A program made the position numbers and the translations under genes. A stretch of DNA of 64,000 nucleotides from Candidatus Competibacteraceae bacterium (GTDB lineage: Bacteria > Pseudomonadota > Gammaproteobacteria > Competibacterales > Competibacteraceae), in the NCBI GenBank assembly GCA_003989085.1, contig RXIV01000008.1, forward strand, positions 62,001-126,000, in the 5' to 3' direction. The notes under the pieces were generated by a model. That model saw nothing but the letters and a program-made list of their open reading frames with translations, had not been told where the DNA came from and searched no databases. Shown piece after piece: positions 19,626-30,151 of the stretch (its first letter is position 1; every line of letters starts with the position of its first letter).

Positions 19626-19659
19626 ATTCAGGCGAAACCGGGATTCGCCTTGCCTGAAT
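19626..19659 (+). other. Alternative hairpins in the hisD-thrS spacer
   Basis: ATTCAGGC (19626-19633) can pair with GCCTGAAT (19652-19659). Inside the same stretch, AGGCGAA (19630-19636) can pair with TTCGCCT (19644-19650). The two stems share bases and so compete. No T tract follows. They could be a leader switch for thrS or a processing site; function is unproven. Confidence 0.4.
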
Positions 19660-19695
19660 CGGCGTTCCCGTGCGAAGATTCACACCATTACTTGC

Positions 19696-19748
19696 AAGGG
19701 CGGGCCTTCCTTCCAACAGGTTGACGGCCCGCTCTTTCGTTTTCACCC
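19696..19748 (+). terminator. Terminator- or attenuator-like hairpin ahead of thrS
   Basis: AAGGGCGGGCC (19696-19706) pairs with GGCCCGCTCTT (19726-19736): 11 bp with one G-T pair, a 19-nt loop, and then a T-rich run TCGTTTTC. It lies 49 nt before the thrS start. It may end hisD transcription or attenuate thrS. The long loop makes it weaker than the other terminators in the window. Confidence 0.5.
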
Positions 19749-19784
19749 GTCGGATCCAGTCCGCGAATCCAGAGAATTGCAGTC

Positions 19785-21701
19785 ATGCCCGTAATTACCC
19801 TCCCCGATGGTAGCCAGCGTGGGTTCGACCATCCGGTCAGTGTCCGGGAAGTCGCCGCTGCGATTGGTCCCGGCTTGGCCAAGGCGGCGCTGGCCGGCAA
19901 GGTAGATGGCCGATTGGTTGACACCTCGCACACTATCGCCGAGGACGCGACGCTGGCCCTGATCACCGAGCGCGACCCGGAAGGATTGGAAATTATTCGT
20001 CATTCCAGCGCCCATCTGCTGGCTCACGCCGTCAAGCAGCTTTATCCGGCTGCCCAGGTCACTATCGGCCCGGTGATCGAGAACGGCTTTTATTATGACT
20101 TTGCCTTTGAACGGCCCTTTACCCCCGACGACCTGATCCAGATTCAGGCGCGGATGGAAGAACTGGCCGGGCGAGATATTCCGATCAACCGTTCGGTGAT
20201 GGCGCGGGATGAGGCAGTGGCCTTTTTCCGCAGCATCGGCGAGGAGTACAAGGCACAAATTATTGCCGACATTCCGGCGGATCAAACGCTGTCTTTGTAC
20301 CGGCAGGATGACTTTATTGATCTTTGTCGCGGCCCGCACGTTCCTTCCACCGGCAAACTCAAGGCCTTCAAGCTGATGAAGGTGGCCGGCGCATACTGGC
20401 GCGGCGACTCCCGCAATGCCATGTTGCAACGCATTTATGGCACCGCCTGGTTGGATCAGAAGGCGCTGAAAGCCTATCTGCATCGGCTGGAGGAAGCCGA
20501 GAAGCGTGACCATCGCCGGGTTGGCAAGGCGCTGGACTTATTTCACGTTCAGGAAGAAGCGCCCGGTATGGTGTTCTGGCACGACCGGGGCTGGCGGATT
20601 TATATCGAGGTGCAGAATTACATCCGCCAGATGCTGCGCGAACGCGGTTATCAGGAAATTCATACCCCGCAGATTGTGGATCGCAGTCTGTGGGAACGCT
20701 CCGGGCACTGGGAGAAGTTCCGCGCCGATATGTTCACCACCGCATCGGAAAACCGCGACTACGCGATCAAGCCGATGAATTGCCCGTGCCACATCCAAGT
20801 TTACAACCAGGGTTTGCGCAGTTACCGCGATCTGCCGCTGCGCTTGGCCGAGTTCGGTTCCTGCCATCGCAATGAACCGTCCGGCACTCTGCACGGGCTG
20901 ATGCGGGTGCGGAACTTCGTCCAGGATGACGCCCATATTTTCTGCACCGAGGAACAGATTCAGGCCGAAGTCTCGGCGTTCATGGATCTGTTGTTTGAGG
21001 TCTACGCCGATTTCGGCTTCACCGAGGTGCAACTGGCCTTGGCGACCCGCCCGGAACAGCGGGTTGGCAGCGACGAGGTTTGGGACAAGGCTGAACAGGC
21101 GTTGGAACTGGCGCTGAATCGCACCGGACGGTCCTGGACGCTCAAGCCCGGTGAAGGCGCGTTTTACGGGCCAAAGATTGAGTATGTCCTGCGCGACTGT
21201 CTGGATCGGCTATGGCAATGTGGCACCATTCAGGTGGATTTTTCTATGCCGGGTCGCCTGGACGCGCATTATATCGCCGAGGATGGCAGTAAACGGGTTC
21301 CAGTCATGCTGCACCGGGCTATTCTCGGCTCGCTGGAGCGATTCATCGGTATTTTGATCGAACAGTACGCCGGGGCATTACCTGTCTGGCTGGCGCCGAC
21401 TCAGGCTATGGTTCTCAACATCACTGATCATCAGGCCGAGTATGCAGCAGGGGTTGAAAAATCCCTTATGCAACAAGGTTTCCGGGTGGCGGCTGACTTG
21501 AGAAACGAGAAGATCGGTTTTAAAATCCGAGAGCATACGCTACAGCGCATCCCTTACCTGCTGGTCGTGGGCGACCGGGAGATGGCGACGGAGACTGTAG
21601 CGGTACGGACCCGCACCGGCCAGGATTTGGGCAGCATGAGCCTGACGGCTTTCGTGGAACTGCTGCAAACCGACATCGTCCGGCGCGGACGAACCGAATA
21701 A
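19785..21701 (+). CDS. thrS: Threonyl-tRNA synthetase
   Basis: A 638-residue class II synthetase with the full domain order. It has an N-terminal TGS domain (residues 1-61) and the editing domain with the [16 protein letters not shown] zinc-like motif and [14 protein letters not shown]. The catalytic core has [11 protein letters not shown] (zinc Cys), [30 protein letters not shown] (motif 2) and [27 protein letters not shown] (motif 3). The C-terminal anticodon-binding domain ends the protein. Length agrees with E. coli (642). It heads the thrS-infC-rpmI-rplT-pheS translation cluster; the 162-bp leader with competing hairpins may regulate it. Confidence 0.96.
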   Translation: MPVITLPDGSQRGFDHPVSVREVAAAIGPGLAKAALAGKVDGRLVDTSHTIAEDATLALITERDPEGLEIIRHSSAHLLAHAVKQLYPAAQVTIGPVIENGFYYDFAFERPFTPDDLIQIQARMEELAGRDIPINRSVMARDEAVAFFRSIGEEYKAQIIADIPADQTLSLYRQDDFIDLCRGPHVPSTGKLKAFKLMKVAGAYWRGDSRNAMLQRIYGTAWLDQKALKAYLHRLEEAEKRDHRRVGKALDLFHVQEEAPGMVFWHDRGWRIYIEVQNYIRQMLRERGYQEIHTPQIVDRSLWERSGHWEKFRADMFTTASENRDYAIKPMNCPCHIQVYNQGLRSYRDLPLRLAEFGSCHRNEPSGTLHGLMRVRNFVQDDAHIFCTEEQIQAEVSAFMDLLFEVYADFGFTEVQLALATRPEQRVGSDEVWDKAEQALELALNRTGRSWTLKPGEGAFYGPKIEYVLRDCLDRLWQCGTIQVDFSMPGRLDAHYIAEDGSKRVPVMLHRAILGSLERFIGILIEQYAGALPVWLAPTQAMVLNITDHQAEYAAGVEKSLMQQGFRVAADLRNEKIGFKIREHTLQRIPYLLVVGDREMATETVAVRTRTGQDLGSMSLTAFVELLQTDIVRRGRTE

Positions 21702-21705
21702 TCAC

Positions 21706-21711
21706 GGGAGG
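21706..21711 (+). promoter_or_regulatory. Ribosome-binding site fixing the infC start
   Basis: GGGAGG lies 8 nt before ATC 21720, ideal Shine-Dalgarno spacing. No ATG, GTG or TTG in the infC frame is near it, so this site is the main support for the non-canonical ATC start. Confidence 0.85.
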
Positions 21712-21719
21712 ATCGCAAC

Positions 21720-22241
21720 ATCGCCGCAAATAATGAACTCCGGCTCAACGACGAGATCACCGGGCGTGAAGTACGCCTGCTGGATCAGGACGGCGAGCAG
21801 GCCGGCATCGTTCTTCTGGTTAATGCCAGACGAATGGCCGAGGAAGCTGAACTGGATTTGGTGGAAATCTCCCCGAACGCCAAACCACCGGTTTGCCGGA
21901 TCATGGACTATGGCAAGTACCGGTTTGAACTGGCCAAGAAGCAGCAGGAAGCCAGGAAAAAACAAAAGCAAATCCAGGTTAAGGAAGTGAAGTTCCGTCC
22001 AGGCACGGACGAAGGGGACTATCAGGTCAAACTACGCAACCTGATCCGGTTCCTGAGTGAAGGCGACAAAGCCAAGGTGACGCTGCGGTTTCGGGGCCGC
22101 GAAATGGCGCACCAGGATCTGGGTCTCAGCCAGCTCAAGCGTGTCGAGGAAGACCTCGTCGCTTACGGCACGATAGAGCAACGGCCTCGGCTGGAGGGAC
22201 GGCAGATGGTGATGACCATCGCGCCGATCAAGAAGAAGTGA
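21720..22241 (+). CDS. infC: Translation initiation factor IF-3, ATC start codon
   Basis: IF-3 of 173 residues starting at ATC. The N-terminal domain reads [28 protein letters not shown], equivalent to the family's RINEEIRVREVRLID segment, then [21 protein letters not shown]. After the Lys-rich linker ([12 protein letters not shown]) the C-terminal domain has [22 protein letters not shown] and [17 protein letters not shown]. The first ATG in frame (21834) would delete the start of the N-terminal domain. IF-3 discriminates against non-AUG starts, so its own rare start codon (AUU in E. coli) gives negative autoregulation. The same logic should apply here. It lies 18 nt behind thrS. Confidence 0.95.
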   Translation: MAANNELRLNDEITGREVRLLDQDGEQAGIVLLVNARRMAEEAELDLVEISPNAKPPVCRIMDYGKYRFELAKKQQEARKKQKQIQVKEVKFRPGTDEGDYQVKLRNLIRFLSEGDKAKVTLRFRGREMAHQDLGLSQLKRVEEDLVAYGTIEQRPRLEGRQMVMTIAPIKKK

Positions 22242-22302
22242 CGCCTTCCACCGGCGCAGGGCGGTTGATCCAGAAATTTTCCATCAATCGCGGAGTGATG
22301 TA

Positions 22303-22500
22303 ATGCCCAAGATGAAAAGCAATCGCGGCGCAGCCAAGCGCTTCAGCCGCACCGGGTCCGGCCAGTTTAAGTGTACGCACTCGCACCACCGGCACATCCT
22401 GACCAAGAAAAGCGCCAAGCGGAAACGCCAGTTGCGCGGCACGACCATGATGGCGGCGGTAGACGTTCCGGCAGTACGCCGGATGCTGCCCTACGGCTGA
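22303..22500 (+). CDS. rpmI: 50S ribosomal protein L35 (bL35)
   Basis: A 65-residue, very basic protein beginning [20 protein letters not shown], with the conserved C-terminal [12 protein letters not shown]. This is the full length of bL35. It lies in the invariant order infC-rpmI-rplT, 61 nt after infC. In E. coli L20 represses rpmI-rplT translation through an upstream mRNA structure; I did not try to model an equivalent here. Confidence 0.96.
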   Translation: MPKMKSNRGAAKRFSRTGSGQFKCTHSHHRHILTKKSAKRKRQLRGTTMMAAVDVPAVRRMLPYG

Positions 22501-22524
22501 CGCTGACCCGGAGAACCACTTACC

Positions 22525-23986
<1,462 letters not shown>

Positions 23987-24074
23987 GAGGCGAGCAAAGG
24001 AAATGGAGGAAATGGCCTCCTTGGCGAACTTGAATATTTAGCCGTGGTGAAATTGCTACTGAATACATTCATGT

Positions 24075-24722
24075 TCAGGTGCTGATTCCATACTGCGCCC
24101 GATAAGTCTGCAACGCCTCCAACTGTGCTGTATATCCCGGTTGCCCATCCAGATAGGCCACCAGGTTATCCAAGGTCACTATCGGCGTTACGCTGATGCC
24201 GTGGGCGCGTTCCACTTCCTGAACGGCGGATAGCTCGCTCTGACCGCGCTCCTGCCGATCCAGGGCAATGATGACCCCCGCCGGGGTGGCCTGATGCGCT
24301 TGCAAAATCTGCATCGTCTCGCGGATCGCGGTGCCGGCGGTGATCACATCGTCCACGATCAACGCCCGGCCCTGGAGCGGGGAGCCAACGATCAGCCCGC
24401 CTTCACCGTGATCCTTGGCTTCCTTGCGGTTGAAACACCACGGTGCATCGCGGCCCTGCTGTTCCGCCAGCGCGATAGCGACGGTGGCGACCAGTGGAAT
24501 GCCCTTGTAGGCCGGTCCGAACAGCAGATCAAAGGACAGTCCCGCGTCCATGATCGCGGCGGCGTAATAACGGCCTAATCGGGCCAGCGCCGCGCCGCTG
24601 TTGAATAAACCGGCATTGAAAAAATACGGGCTGACTCGCCCGGATTTCAGGGTGAATTCGCCAAAACGCAGGACACCGTAATGAAGGGCGAAGTCGAGAA
24701 AATCCTGCTGATAATCGCGCAT
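24075..24722 (-). CDS. pyrE: Orotate phosphoribosyltransferase
   Basis: A 215-residue enzyme (E. coli 213) of pyrimidine synthesis that converts orotate and PRPP to OMP. It begins [29 protein letters not shown], with the substrate loop [21 protein letters not shown], and the PRPP-binding motif [16 protein letters not shown]. The start at 24722 fits this conserved beginning; an upstream in-frame start would add 14 unrelated residues. It diverges from the exonuclease III gene across 89 bp, a linkage shared with Pseudomonas (pyrE-crc). Confidence 0.95.
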   Translation of the reverse strand: MRDYQQDFLDFALHYGVLRFGEFTLKSGRVSPYFFNAGLFNSGAALARLGRYYAAAIMDAGLSFDLLFGPAYKGIPLVATVAIALAEQQGRDAPWCFNRKEAKDHGEGGLIVGSPLQGRALIVDDVITAGTAIRETMQILQAHQATPAGVIIALDRQERGQSELSAVQEVERAHGISVTPIVTLDNLVAYLDGQPGYTAQLEALQTYRAQYGIST

Positions 24723-24811
24723 GGTCGGCAATTCCGGGGTGAGGTTAGAGGAATGCCGTATCATAACCGCCCCGCAACCTTGCCACCCGACTCCATCACT
24801 CCTTAATTTCC

Positions 24812-25597
24812 ATGCGTGTCATCACTTTCAACGCCAACGGCATCCGCTCTGCTGCCCGCAAAGGCTTTTTTGACTGGCTAACCGGGCAGAATGCCGATGT
24901 GGTTTGCCTTCAGGAAACCCGGGCGCAATTCTCGCAATTGCCGCCCGATCCCTATCAGCCACCTGGCTACCATTGCCATTATCACGACGCGGAACGTAAA
25001 GGCTACAGCGGGGTGGCGATTTATACTCGTAGCGAAGCGGATACGCTTCATACCTGTCTGGGCTGGCCGGAATGCGATACGGAAGGGCGCTGGCTGGAAG
25101 CGCGGTTCGGCAAACTGAGCGTGGTGTCGTTGTATCTGCCATCCGGTTCTTCCCGCCCGGAACGGCAGGCGGTCAAGTTCGACTTCCTGGCCCGATTGGC
25201 GGAGCCGTTGCGGGCGATGCAGGCCAGTGGCCGTGATTATCTGTTGGCCGGTGACTGGAACATCGCTCATAAACCGATTGATCTGAAAAACTGGCGGGCT
25301 AATCAGGATCATTCTGGGTTTCTCCCCGAAGAGCGGGCCTGGCTGGATATGCTCTTTGGCCCGCTGGGCTGGGTAGACGCTTTCCGGGCAGTCAATTCTG
25401 AGCCAGATCAATACACTTGGTGGTCAAACCGGGGTCGGGCGTGGGAGAACAATGTCGGCTGGCGGATTGACTATCAGGTGGTGACGCCTGGTCTAGCGGA
25501 AAAAATCCGCGCCGCCACAATTGTCCGGGAGCCGCGTTTTTCCGATCACGCACCCCTAATCATCGATTACGACTATCCATTCAGCCCGGTGGGCTAA
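24812..25597 (+). CDS. xthA: Exodeoxyribonuclease III / AP endonuclease (Xth family)
   Basis: A 261-residue endonuclease/exonuclease/phosphatase-fold protein. The catalytic residues of exonuclease III are all visible: Asn in FNANGIR, Glu in LQETRAQ, Asp and Asn in [12 protein letters not shown], Asp in [10 protein letters not shown], and His in [10 protein letters not shown]. It should act at abasic sites in base-excision repair. Its position beside pyrE mirrors Pseudomonas crc, a homologue that lost nuclease activity and became a translational regulator. The retained active site favours a true nuclease here, but relatedness to Crc deserves a phylogeny. Confidence 0.9.
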   Translation: MRVITFNANGIRSAARKGFFDWLTGQNADVVCLQETRAQFSQLPPDPYQPPGYHCHYHDAERKGYSGVAIYTRSEADTLHTCLGWPECDTEGRWLEARFGKLSVVSLYLPSGSSRPERQAVKFDFLARLAEPLRAMQASGRDYLLAGDWNIAHKPIDLKNWRANQDHSGFLPEERAWLDMLFGPLGWVDAFRAVNSEPDQYTWWSNRGRAWENNVGWRIDYQVVTPGLAEKIRAATIVREPRFSDHAPLIIDYDYPFSPVG

Positions 25598-25599
25598 GC

Positions 25600-25628
25600 T
25601 TTTTGGCAACTGCCTTTTTTTTGGCAAC
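25600..25628 (+). repeat. Two direct copies of TTTTTGGCAAC before adhC
   Basis: The 11-mer TTTTTGGCAAC occurs at 25600-25610 and 25618-25628, start to start 18 nt apart, within the 51-bp spacer between xthA and adhC. It may be a duplicated terminator end or a protein-binding site. The strong adhC ribosome site (GGAGG) follows. Confidence 0.5.
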
Positions 25629-25648
25629 GATTATCCGGAGGAAAACCC

Positions 25649-26758
25649 ATGAAAGCCCGCGCCGCTGTCGCTTGGGAGCCGCAACAACCCCTAGTCATTG
25701 AGGAAGTGGATGTAGAAGGGCCGAAAGCCGGCGAGGTTCTGTTGAAAGTCGTCGCCTCCGGGGTTTGCCACACGGATGCTTTCACTCTGTCCGGCAATGA
25801 TCCCGAAGGCGCTTTTCCCTGCATTCTCGGCCATGAGGGCGGTTGCGAAGTGGTCGAGTGTGGCCCTGGCGTCAAAACGCTTAAGCCGGGCGATCACGTC
25901 ATCCCGCTCTACATCCCGGAATGCGGCGAGTGCGATTATTGCCGCTCGACCAAAACCAACCTCTGCCAGTCCATTGCCGCGACGGTCTGGACCGGCTACA
26001 TGCCCGATCACACCCGTCGCTTTTCCTGTAAGGGCCAACCGCTGTTTCACTACATGGGCTGCTCGACCTTTGCCGAATACACCGTCGTGCCGGAAATCGC
26101 TCTCGCCAAAATCAATCCCGCTGCGCCGCTGGACAAGGTATGCCTACTCGGCTGCGGCGTGACGACTGGCATTGGTGCAGTGCTGAATACCGCCAAGGTT
26201 GAACCGGGTTCGACGGTTGCCGTGTTCGGCCTCGGCGGCATCGGCCTGTCGGTGATTCAGGGTGCAGTGATGGCGCAGGCCGGGCGGATCATCGCCGTTG
26301 ATCTCAATCCCGACAAATTCGCGATGGCGACGGCGCTGGGCGCGACCGATACCCTGAATCCGGCGGCGCTCGGCAGCAATGTGGTCGAGGCGATTCAGGA
26401 GATGACCCACGGCGGGGTGGACTATTCGTTCGAGTGCATCGGCAACGTTGAGGTGATGCGTCAGGCGCTGGAGTGCTGCCACATGGGTTGGGGCGTCGCC
26501 ACGATCATCGGCGTAGCCGGGGCGGGTCAGGAAATCCGCACTCGCCCGTTTCAACTGGTCACTGGCCGCACCTGGAAAGGCACCGCATTCGGCGGAGTCA
26601 AGGGCCGGACCCAACTACCCGGCTATGTCGAACAGTATCTGCACGGTCAGATTGAACTGGATCGGATGGTCACGCATACCCTGCCGCTGGAGCAGATCAA
26701 TACCGCTTTTGATCTGATGCACGACGGCCAAAGCATCCGTTCGGTGATTATTTTCTAA
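25649..26758 (+). CDS. adhC: S-(hydroxymethyl)glutathione dehydrogenase (class III alcohol dehydrogenase)
   Basis: A 369-residue zinc alcohol dehydrogenase that oxidises S-hydroxymethylglutathione, the adduct of formaldehyde and glutathione, to S-formylglutathione. Zinc ligands are present: catalytic Cys in [14 protein letters not shown], His in GHEGGCEV, and the structural four-Cys loop [17 protein letters not shown]. The cofactor site is [16 protein letters not shown], and RSVIIF ends the protein as expected for class III. A strong ribosome site (CGGAGG) precedes ATG 25649. fghA follows after 11 nt, giving a two-gene formaldehyde detoxification operon. No frmR-type repressor is adjacent. 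Confidence 0.96.
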   Translation: MKARAAVAWEPQQPLVIEEVDVEGPKAGEVLLKVVASGVCHTDAFTLSGNDPEGAFPCILGHEGGCEVVECGPGVKTLKPGDHVIPLYIPECGECDYCRSTKTNLCQSIAATVWTGYMPDHTRRFSCKGQPLFHYMGCSTFAEYTVVPEIALAKINPAAPLDKVCLLGCGVTTGIGAVLNTAKVEPGSTVAVFGLGGIGLSVIQGAVMAQAGRIIAVDLNPDKFAMATALGATDTLNPAALGSNVVEAIQEMTHGGVDYSFECIGNVEVMRQALECCHMGWGVATIIGVAGAGQEIRTRPFQLVTGRTWKGTAFGGVKGRTQLPGYVEQYLHGQIELDRMVTHTLPLEQINTAFDLMHDGQSIRSVIIF

Positions 26759-26769
26759 GGAGCAGGCGT

Positions 26770-27612
26770 GTGGAACAACTCGAAGCCATCAAGGAATTTG
26801 GCGGTTGGCTGAATCGTTACCGCCATGACTCGCAAACTTGCCAATGTGCGATGACCTTTTCGGTCTATCTGCCCCCACAAGCGGAAACGACTAAAGTCCC
26901 GGCGGTGTACTGGCTGTCCGGGCTGACCTGCACCGACGACAACTTCCGGGTAAAAGCAGGAGCGCAACGCTACGCGGCGGAACTGGGGCTGGCGCTGGTG
27001 ATTCCCGATACCAGTCCACGCGGCGTGGATGTCCCGGATGTTCCGGAACGCTACGATCTCGGTCAGGGTGCCGGTTTTTACGTCAATGCCACCCAGTTGC
27101 CCTGGTCGAAAAATTACCAGATGTATGACTACGTCAGCTGCGAGCTGCCGGCACTGGTTGAGGCGGAATTGCCGCTGATTCCCGGCGTGCGGTCGATTAG
27201 CGGGCATTCGATGGGAGGGCATGGCGCGTTGATTTGTGCGTTGAAGGAGCCAGGTCGCTATCGCTCGGTATCCGCCTTCGCACCGATTTGCCACCCGATG
27301 GCGTGTAGTTGGGGACAAGGCTGTTTCAAGGCCTATCTGGGCGATCAGCGCGAGGCGTGGGCTGCTTACGACGCCGCCCGCTTGATCGAAGCGGGCGCGG
27401 AAGCCATTCCCCTGCTGATCGATCAGGGTTCCGACGATGAGTTTCTAGCCCAGCAACTACATCCTCTGTCGCTCGAACGGGTGTGTGCGGCTCGTCGCTT
27501 TCCGCTCACCCTGCGCTGGCAGGAGGGTTACGATCACAGCTATCACTTCATTGCTACCTTCATCGGCGAACATCTCGCTTACCATGCGAAAGCACTACGG
27601 GGCAGTGCGTGA
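26770..27612 (+). CDS. fghA: S-formylglutathione hydrolase
   Basis: A 280-residue alpha/beta hydrolase of the esterase D family that releases formate and glutathione from S-formylglutathione. The nucleophile elbow reads SGHSMGGHGAL, the acid is in LIDQGSDDEFL, and the His in GYDHSYHFIATF. The family segment PAVYWLSGLTCTDDNF is also clear. The start is GTG 26770; an AAGGAG ribosome site overlaps the adhC stop codon. Together with adhC it completes glutathione-dependent formaldehyde oxidation to formate. Confidence 0.95.
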   Translation: MEQLEAIKEFGGWLNRYRHDSQTCQCAMTFSVYLPPQAETTKVPAVYWLSGLTCTDDNFRVKAGAQRYAAELGLALVIPDTSPRGVDVPDVPERYDLGQGAGFYVNATQLPWSKNYQMYDYVSCELPALVEAELPLIPGVRSISGHSMGGHGALICALKEPGRYRSVSAFAPICHPMACSWGQGCFKAYLGDQREAWAAYDAARLIEAGAEAIPLLIDQGSDDEFLAQQLHPLSLERVCAARRFPLTLRWQEGYDHSYHFIATFIGEHLAYHAKALRGSA

Positions 27613-27640
27613 ATCCGCCTCTAACCTTCGATGGCTCCGC

Positions 27641-28234
27641 GTGAAATCTGATCTACTGAAGCTGTTGCAACGCCTGTTGCGGGGCGAACTGACCCGCAAT
27701 AGGCGTCGTAAAAACCGCTCGCCGTGGCTTATCGGCGGGCTGGTGATCGCCATTGTCGCCATCAGCTACATCCTGCATGAACCCAAAGCACCCCGAACCG
27801 CGACCGCCGCCGGCACGGAATTGGTCTGCACGGTGAAATCGGTTTATGACGGTGATACCTTGACCGCCCGTTGCCCGGAGGGTGAGGTCAAGGTGCGGGT
27901 ATTTGGCGTCGACGCCCCGGAAATGGGCCAGGAACCGTGGGGCGTTCAATCACGGGACGCTTTCCGCAGCATGGTCAATCGTGGCGATTCGGTGCGCTTG
28001 CGGGTGATCGACCAGGATCGCTATGGTCGGACGGTTGCCCAGGTCATCATTGGCAACCGGGATGCCGGATTGGAGCTGGTGCGGCAGGGACGGGCGGTCG
28101 TGTATGAGCAATACAACGATTCCTCGGTTTACCGGCAAGCCGAGGACGAAGCCCGGCAAGCCCGGCGCGGTATTTGGGAACGATCCGGTAGCCAGCAGAA
28201 TCCGTCCGCCTGGCGGCGATTGAATCCACGTTGA
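27641..28234 (+). CDS. Membrane-anchored thermonuclease-like (SNase) protein
   Basis: From GTG 27641 the protein has 197 residues: a basic N-terminus (RRRKNRS), one membrane segment (PWLIGGLVIAIVAISYIL), then a staphylococcal-nuclease OB-fold domain. That domain has VYDGDTLTARCPEGEVKVRVFGVDAPEMGQEPWG and VIDQDRYGRTVAQVI, which keep the Asp, Arg, Glu and Arg residues expected at the calcium-dependent active site. It probably faces the periplasm and cleaves nucleic acid or plays a structural role. The start is uncertain: ATG 27584, inside fghA, is also in frame. It is close behind fghA and just ahead of the second MCE operon. Confidence 0.8.
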   Translation: MKSDLLKLLQRLLRGELTRNRRRKNRSPWLIGGLVIAIVAISYILHEPKAPRTATAAGTELVCTVKSVYDGDTLTARCPEGEVKVRVFGVDAPEMGQEPWGVQSRDAFRSMVNRGDSVRLRVIDQDRYGRTVAQVIIGNRDAGLELVRQGRAVVYEQYNDSSVYRQAEDEARQARRGIWERSGSQQNPSAWRRLNPR

Positions 28235-28244
28235 GGCAACGTCC

Positions 28245-29372
28245 TTGAATCCGCCCACCGCCGCCGCCACCATCCGCCACAATACGGATGGCTGGCGCTG
28301 TGAAGGTGACTGGACGCTGGATGGCATCGAGACGCTGGACCGATCCCTGCAAGATATGCATTGGCCGGTCGGCGAGTTGCAACTGGATGGCTCTGGCATT
28401 CAAGCCATTGATACTACTGGGGCTTTGCAATTATTGAGTTTCATCGCCGGACTGGAACAGGCCGGCCACCCGGTGCAGTTGACCGGGTTGCGCACAGAGC
28501 ATCAGGCGCTGCTCGATCTGGTGTGCGAACGGCTCGCCACCGCCGGATCGGTGACAGCGCCGCCGCCAACCCTGAACAGCCTGGAACGGCTGGGCCGCCC
28601 GGTGGTTTTTCATGCAATCCGGGCGATTGAGTTTCTGGCTTTTATCGGTGAGGCCGCCGTTGCGCTGGGCCGGTTGGCGCTGCGGCCCAGTCGGTTCCGC
28701 TGGCGGGCGCTGCTTGGTAATCTTGAAGCCGCTGGCGTTAACGCGCTGCCGATCATTGCCCTGTTGTCCTTCATGATGGGCATTGTCATCGCCTATCAGG
28801 GTGGTCAGCAGCTCAAAAGTTACGGCGCCAATATCTTCATCGTCGAGCTGGTTTCGCTGACCATGCTGCGTGAACTGGCTCCGCTGATTACCGCCATTAT
28901 CGTCGCAGGGCGCACTGGTTCGGCCTACACCGCGCAAATCGGCACCATGCAGATCACCGAAGAAGTGGACGCGCTCCGCACCATCGGGATTCCGCCGATG
29001 GATTTGCTGGTGCTGCCCAAGCTGCTGGCGCTAGCCATCGTGCTGCCGCTGCTGACGGTGTTTGCTGATGCGCTCAGTGTGTTCGGCGGCATGGTGATGG
29101 CTCAGACCATGCTGGATGTCAGTGCGGGGGATTTCCTCGACCGCTTTCCGCAGGTGGTGACGCCGATCTCCTTCCTGATCGGCGTGGGCAAAGCGCCGGT
29201 ATTCGCCGCCATCATCGCTCTGGTCGGCTGCTACCAAGGCTTTCAGGTGCGCGGCGGAGCGGACAGCGTGGGCCGGCAGACTACAGTCAGCGTGGTGCAG
29301 TCGATTTTTCTGGTGATTGCCGCCGACGCGCTGTTTTCGGTGATCCTGGGTGGGGTGGGCTTATGGCGGTAG
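28245..29372 (+). CDS. MlaE-family permease with fused N-terminal STAS domain
   Basis: A 375-residue protein. Residues 1 to about 105 form a STAS domain (ELQLDGSGIQAIDTTGALQLLSFIAGLE), and the rest is an MlaE permease with NALPIIALLSFMMGIVIAYQGGQQL, VSLTMLRELAPLITAIIVAGRTGSAYTAQIGTM and the ending GRQTTVSVVQSIFLVI. The STAS domain corresponds to a built-in MlaB. The only suitable start is TTG 28245, 10 nt after the nuclease stop and behind GAGG. It is the first gene of a four-gene MCE lipid-transport operon separate from mlaFEDCB. Substrate is unknown. Confidence 0.88.
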   Translation: MNPPTAAATIRHNTDGWRCEGDWTLDGIETLDRSLQDMHWPVGELQLDGSGIQAIDTTGALQLLSFIAGLEQAGHPVQLTGLRTEHQALLDLVCERLATAGSVTAPPPTLNSLERLGRPVVFHAIRAIEFLAFIGEAAVALGRLALRPSRFRWRALLGNLEAAGVNALPIIALLSFMMGIVIAYQGGQQLKSYGANIFIVELVSLTMLRELAPLITAIIVAGRTGSAYTAQIGTMQITEEVDALRTIGIPPMDLLVLPKLLALAIVLPLLTVFADALSVFGGMVMAQTMLDVSAGDFLDRFPQVVTPISFLIGVGKAPVFAAIIALVGCYQGFQVRGGADSVGRQTTVSVVQSIFLVIAADALFSVILGGVGLWR

Positions 29373-30151
29373 ATACCGCAGAGACGGTCATTGCGGTGCG
29401 TGAACTGCGCACCCAATTCGGTGCGACCCTCATTCACGACCATCTCGATCTCGATATCCAGCGCGGTGAGATCGTTGCGCTGGTCGGCGGCAGCGGTTCT
29501 GGCAAGACCACCCTGCTGCGGGCGATCATCATGCTGTTGAAGCCGACGGCAGGTTCTATCCGATTGTTCGAACAAGAAATTATCGGAATCGGCGAAAACG
29601 CGGCGTTTCGGCTGCGGCGACGGTTCGGGATGCTGTTCCAACAAGGCGCGTTGTTCAGTTCGCTGACGGTGCGGGAAAACGTGGCGGTGCCGCTGCGTGA
29701 ACACACCCGGCTACCGCTCCAGCAGATTGCCGAGATTGCAGATCTCAAGATTGCGCTGGCCGGATTGCCCGCCGATGCCGGCGATAAATTGCCGCGCCAG
29801 TTAAGTGGCGGAATGCTAAAACGGGCAGCGTTGGCGCGCGCCTTGGCGCTGGATCCCGCACTATTGTTTCTGGACGAGCCAACGGCTGGGCTGGATCCGG
29901 TCAGCGCCGGAGCGTTTGATGAACTGGTGGTGCAGCTCAAGCAATCGCTGGGGTTGACGGTGGTGATGGTGACTCACGATCTGGATACCTTGTGGAGCGC
30001 CACTGACCGGGTGGCCTTTCTGGGCGAGCAGCGGGTCATCGGTTATGCGCCGATGCGGGAGCTGACTCAGGCCGAACACCCGCTGATTCAGGCGTACTTC
30101 GAAGGGCCGCGTGGGCGGGCGGCGCGGGGGCAAGTGTGTACAGTAAAGTAA
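29363..30151 (+). CDS. ABC ATPase of second MCE transport system
   Basis: A 262-residue MlaF-type ATPase with Walker A GGSGSGKTTLL, the GMLFQQGALFSSLTV Q-loop segment typical of MCE ATPases, signature LSGGMLKRAALARAL, Walker B ALLFLDEPTAGLDP, and H-loop VTHDLDTL. It overlaps the permease gene by 10 nt and the MCE gene by 16 nt, so the three are translated as a coupled unit. It should energise the STAS-MlaE permease in the inner membrane. Confidence 0.92.
   Translation: MAVDTAETVIAVRELRTQFGATLIHDHLDLDIQRGEIVALVGGSGSGKTTLLRAIIMLLKPTAGSIRLFEQEIIGIGENAAFRLRRRFGMLFQQGALFSSLTVRENVAVPLREHTRLPLQQIAEIADLKIALAGLPADAGDKLPRQLSGGMLKRAALARALALDPALLFLDEPTAGLDPVSAGAFDELVVQLKQSLGLTVVMVTHDLDTLWSATDRVAFLGEQRVIGYAPMRELTQAEHPLIQAYFEGPRGRAARGQVCTVK

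Noticed and set aside
19623..19784. A T-box riboswitch in front of thrS
   Set aside because: I find no T-box consensus and no specifier-loop arrangement; T-boxes are also rare in gammaproteobacteria.
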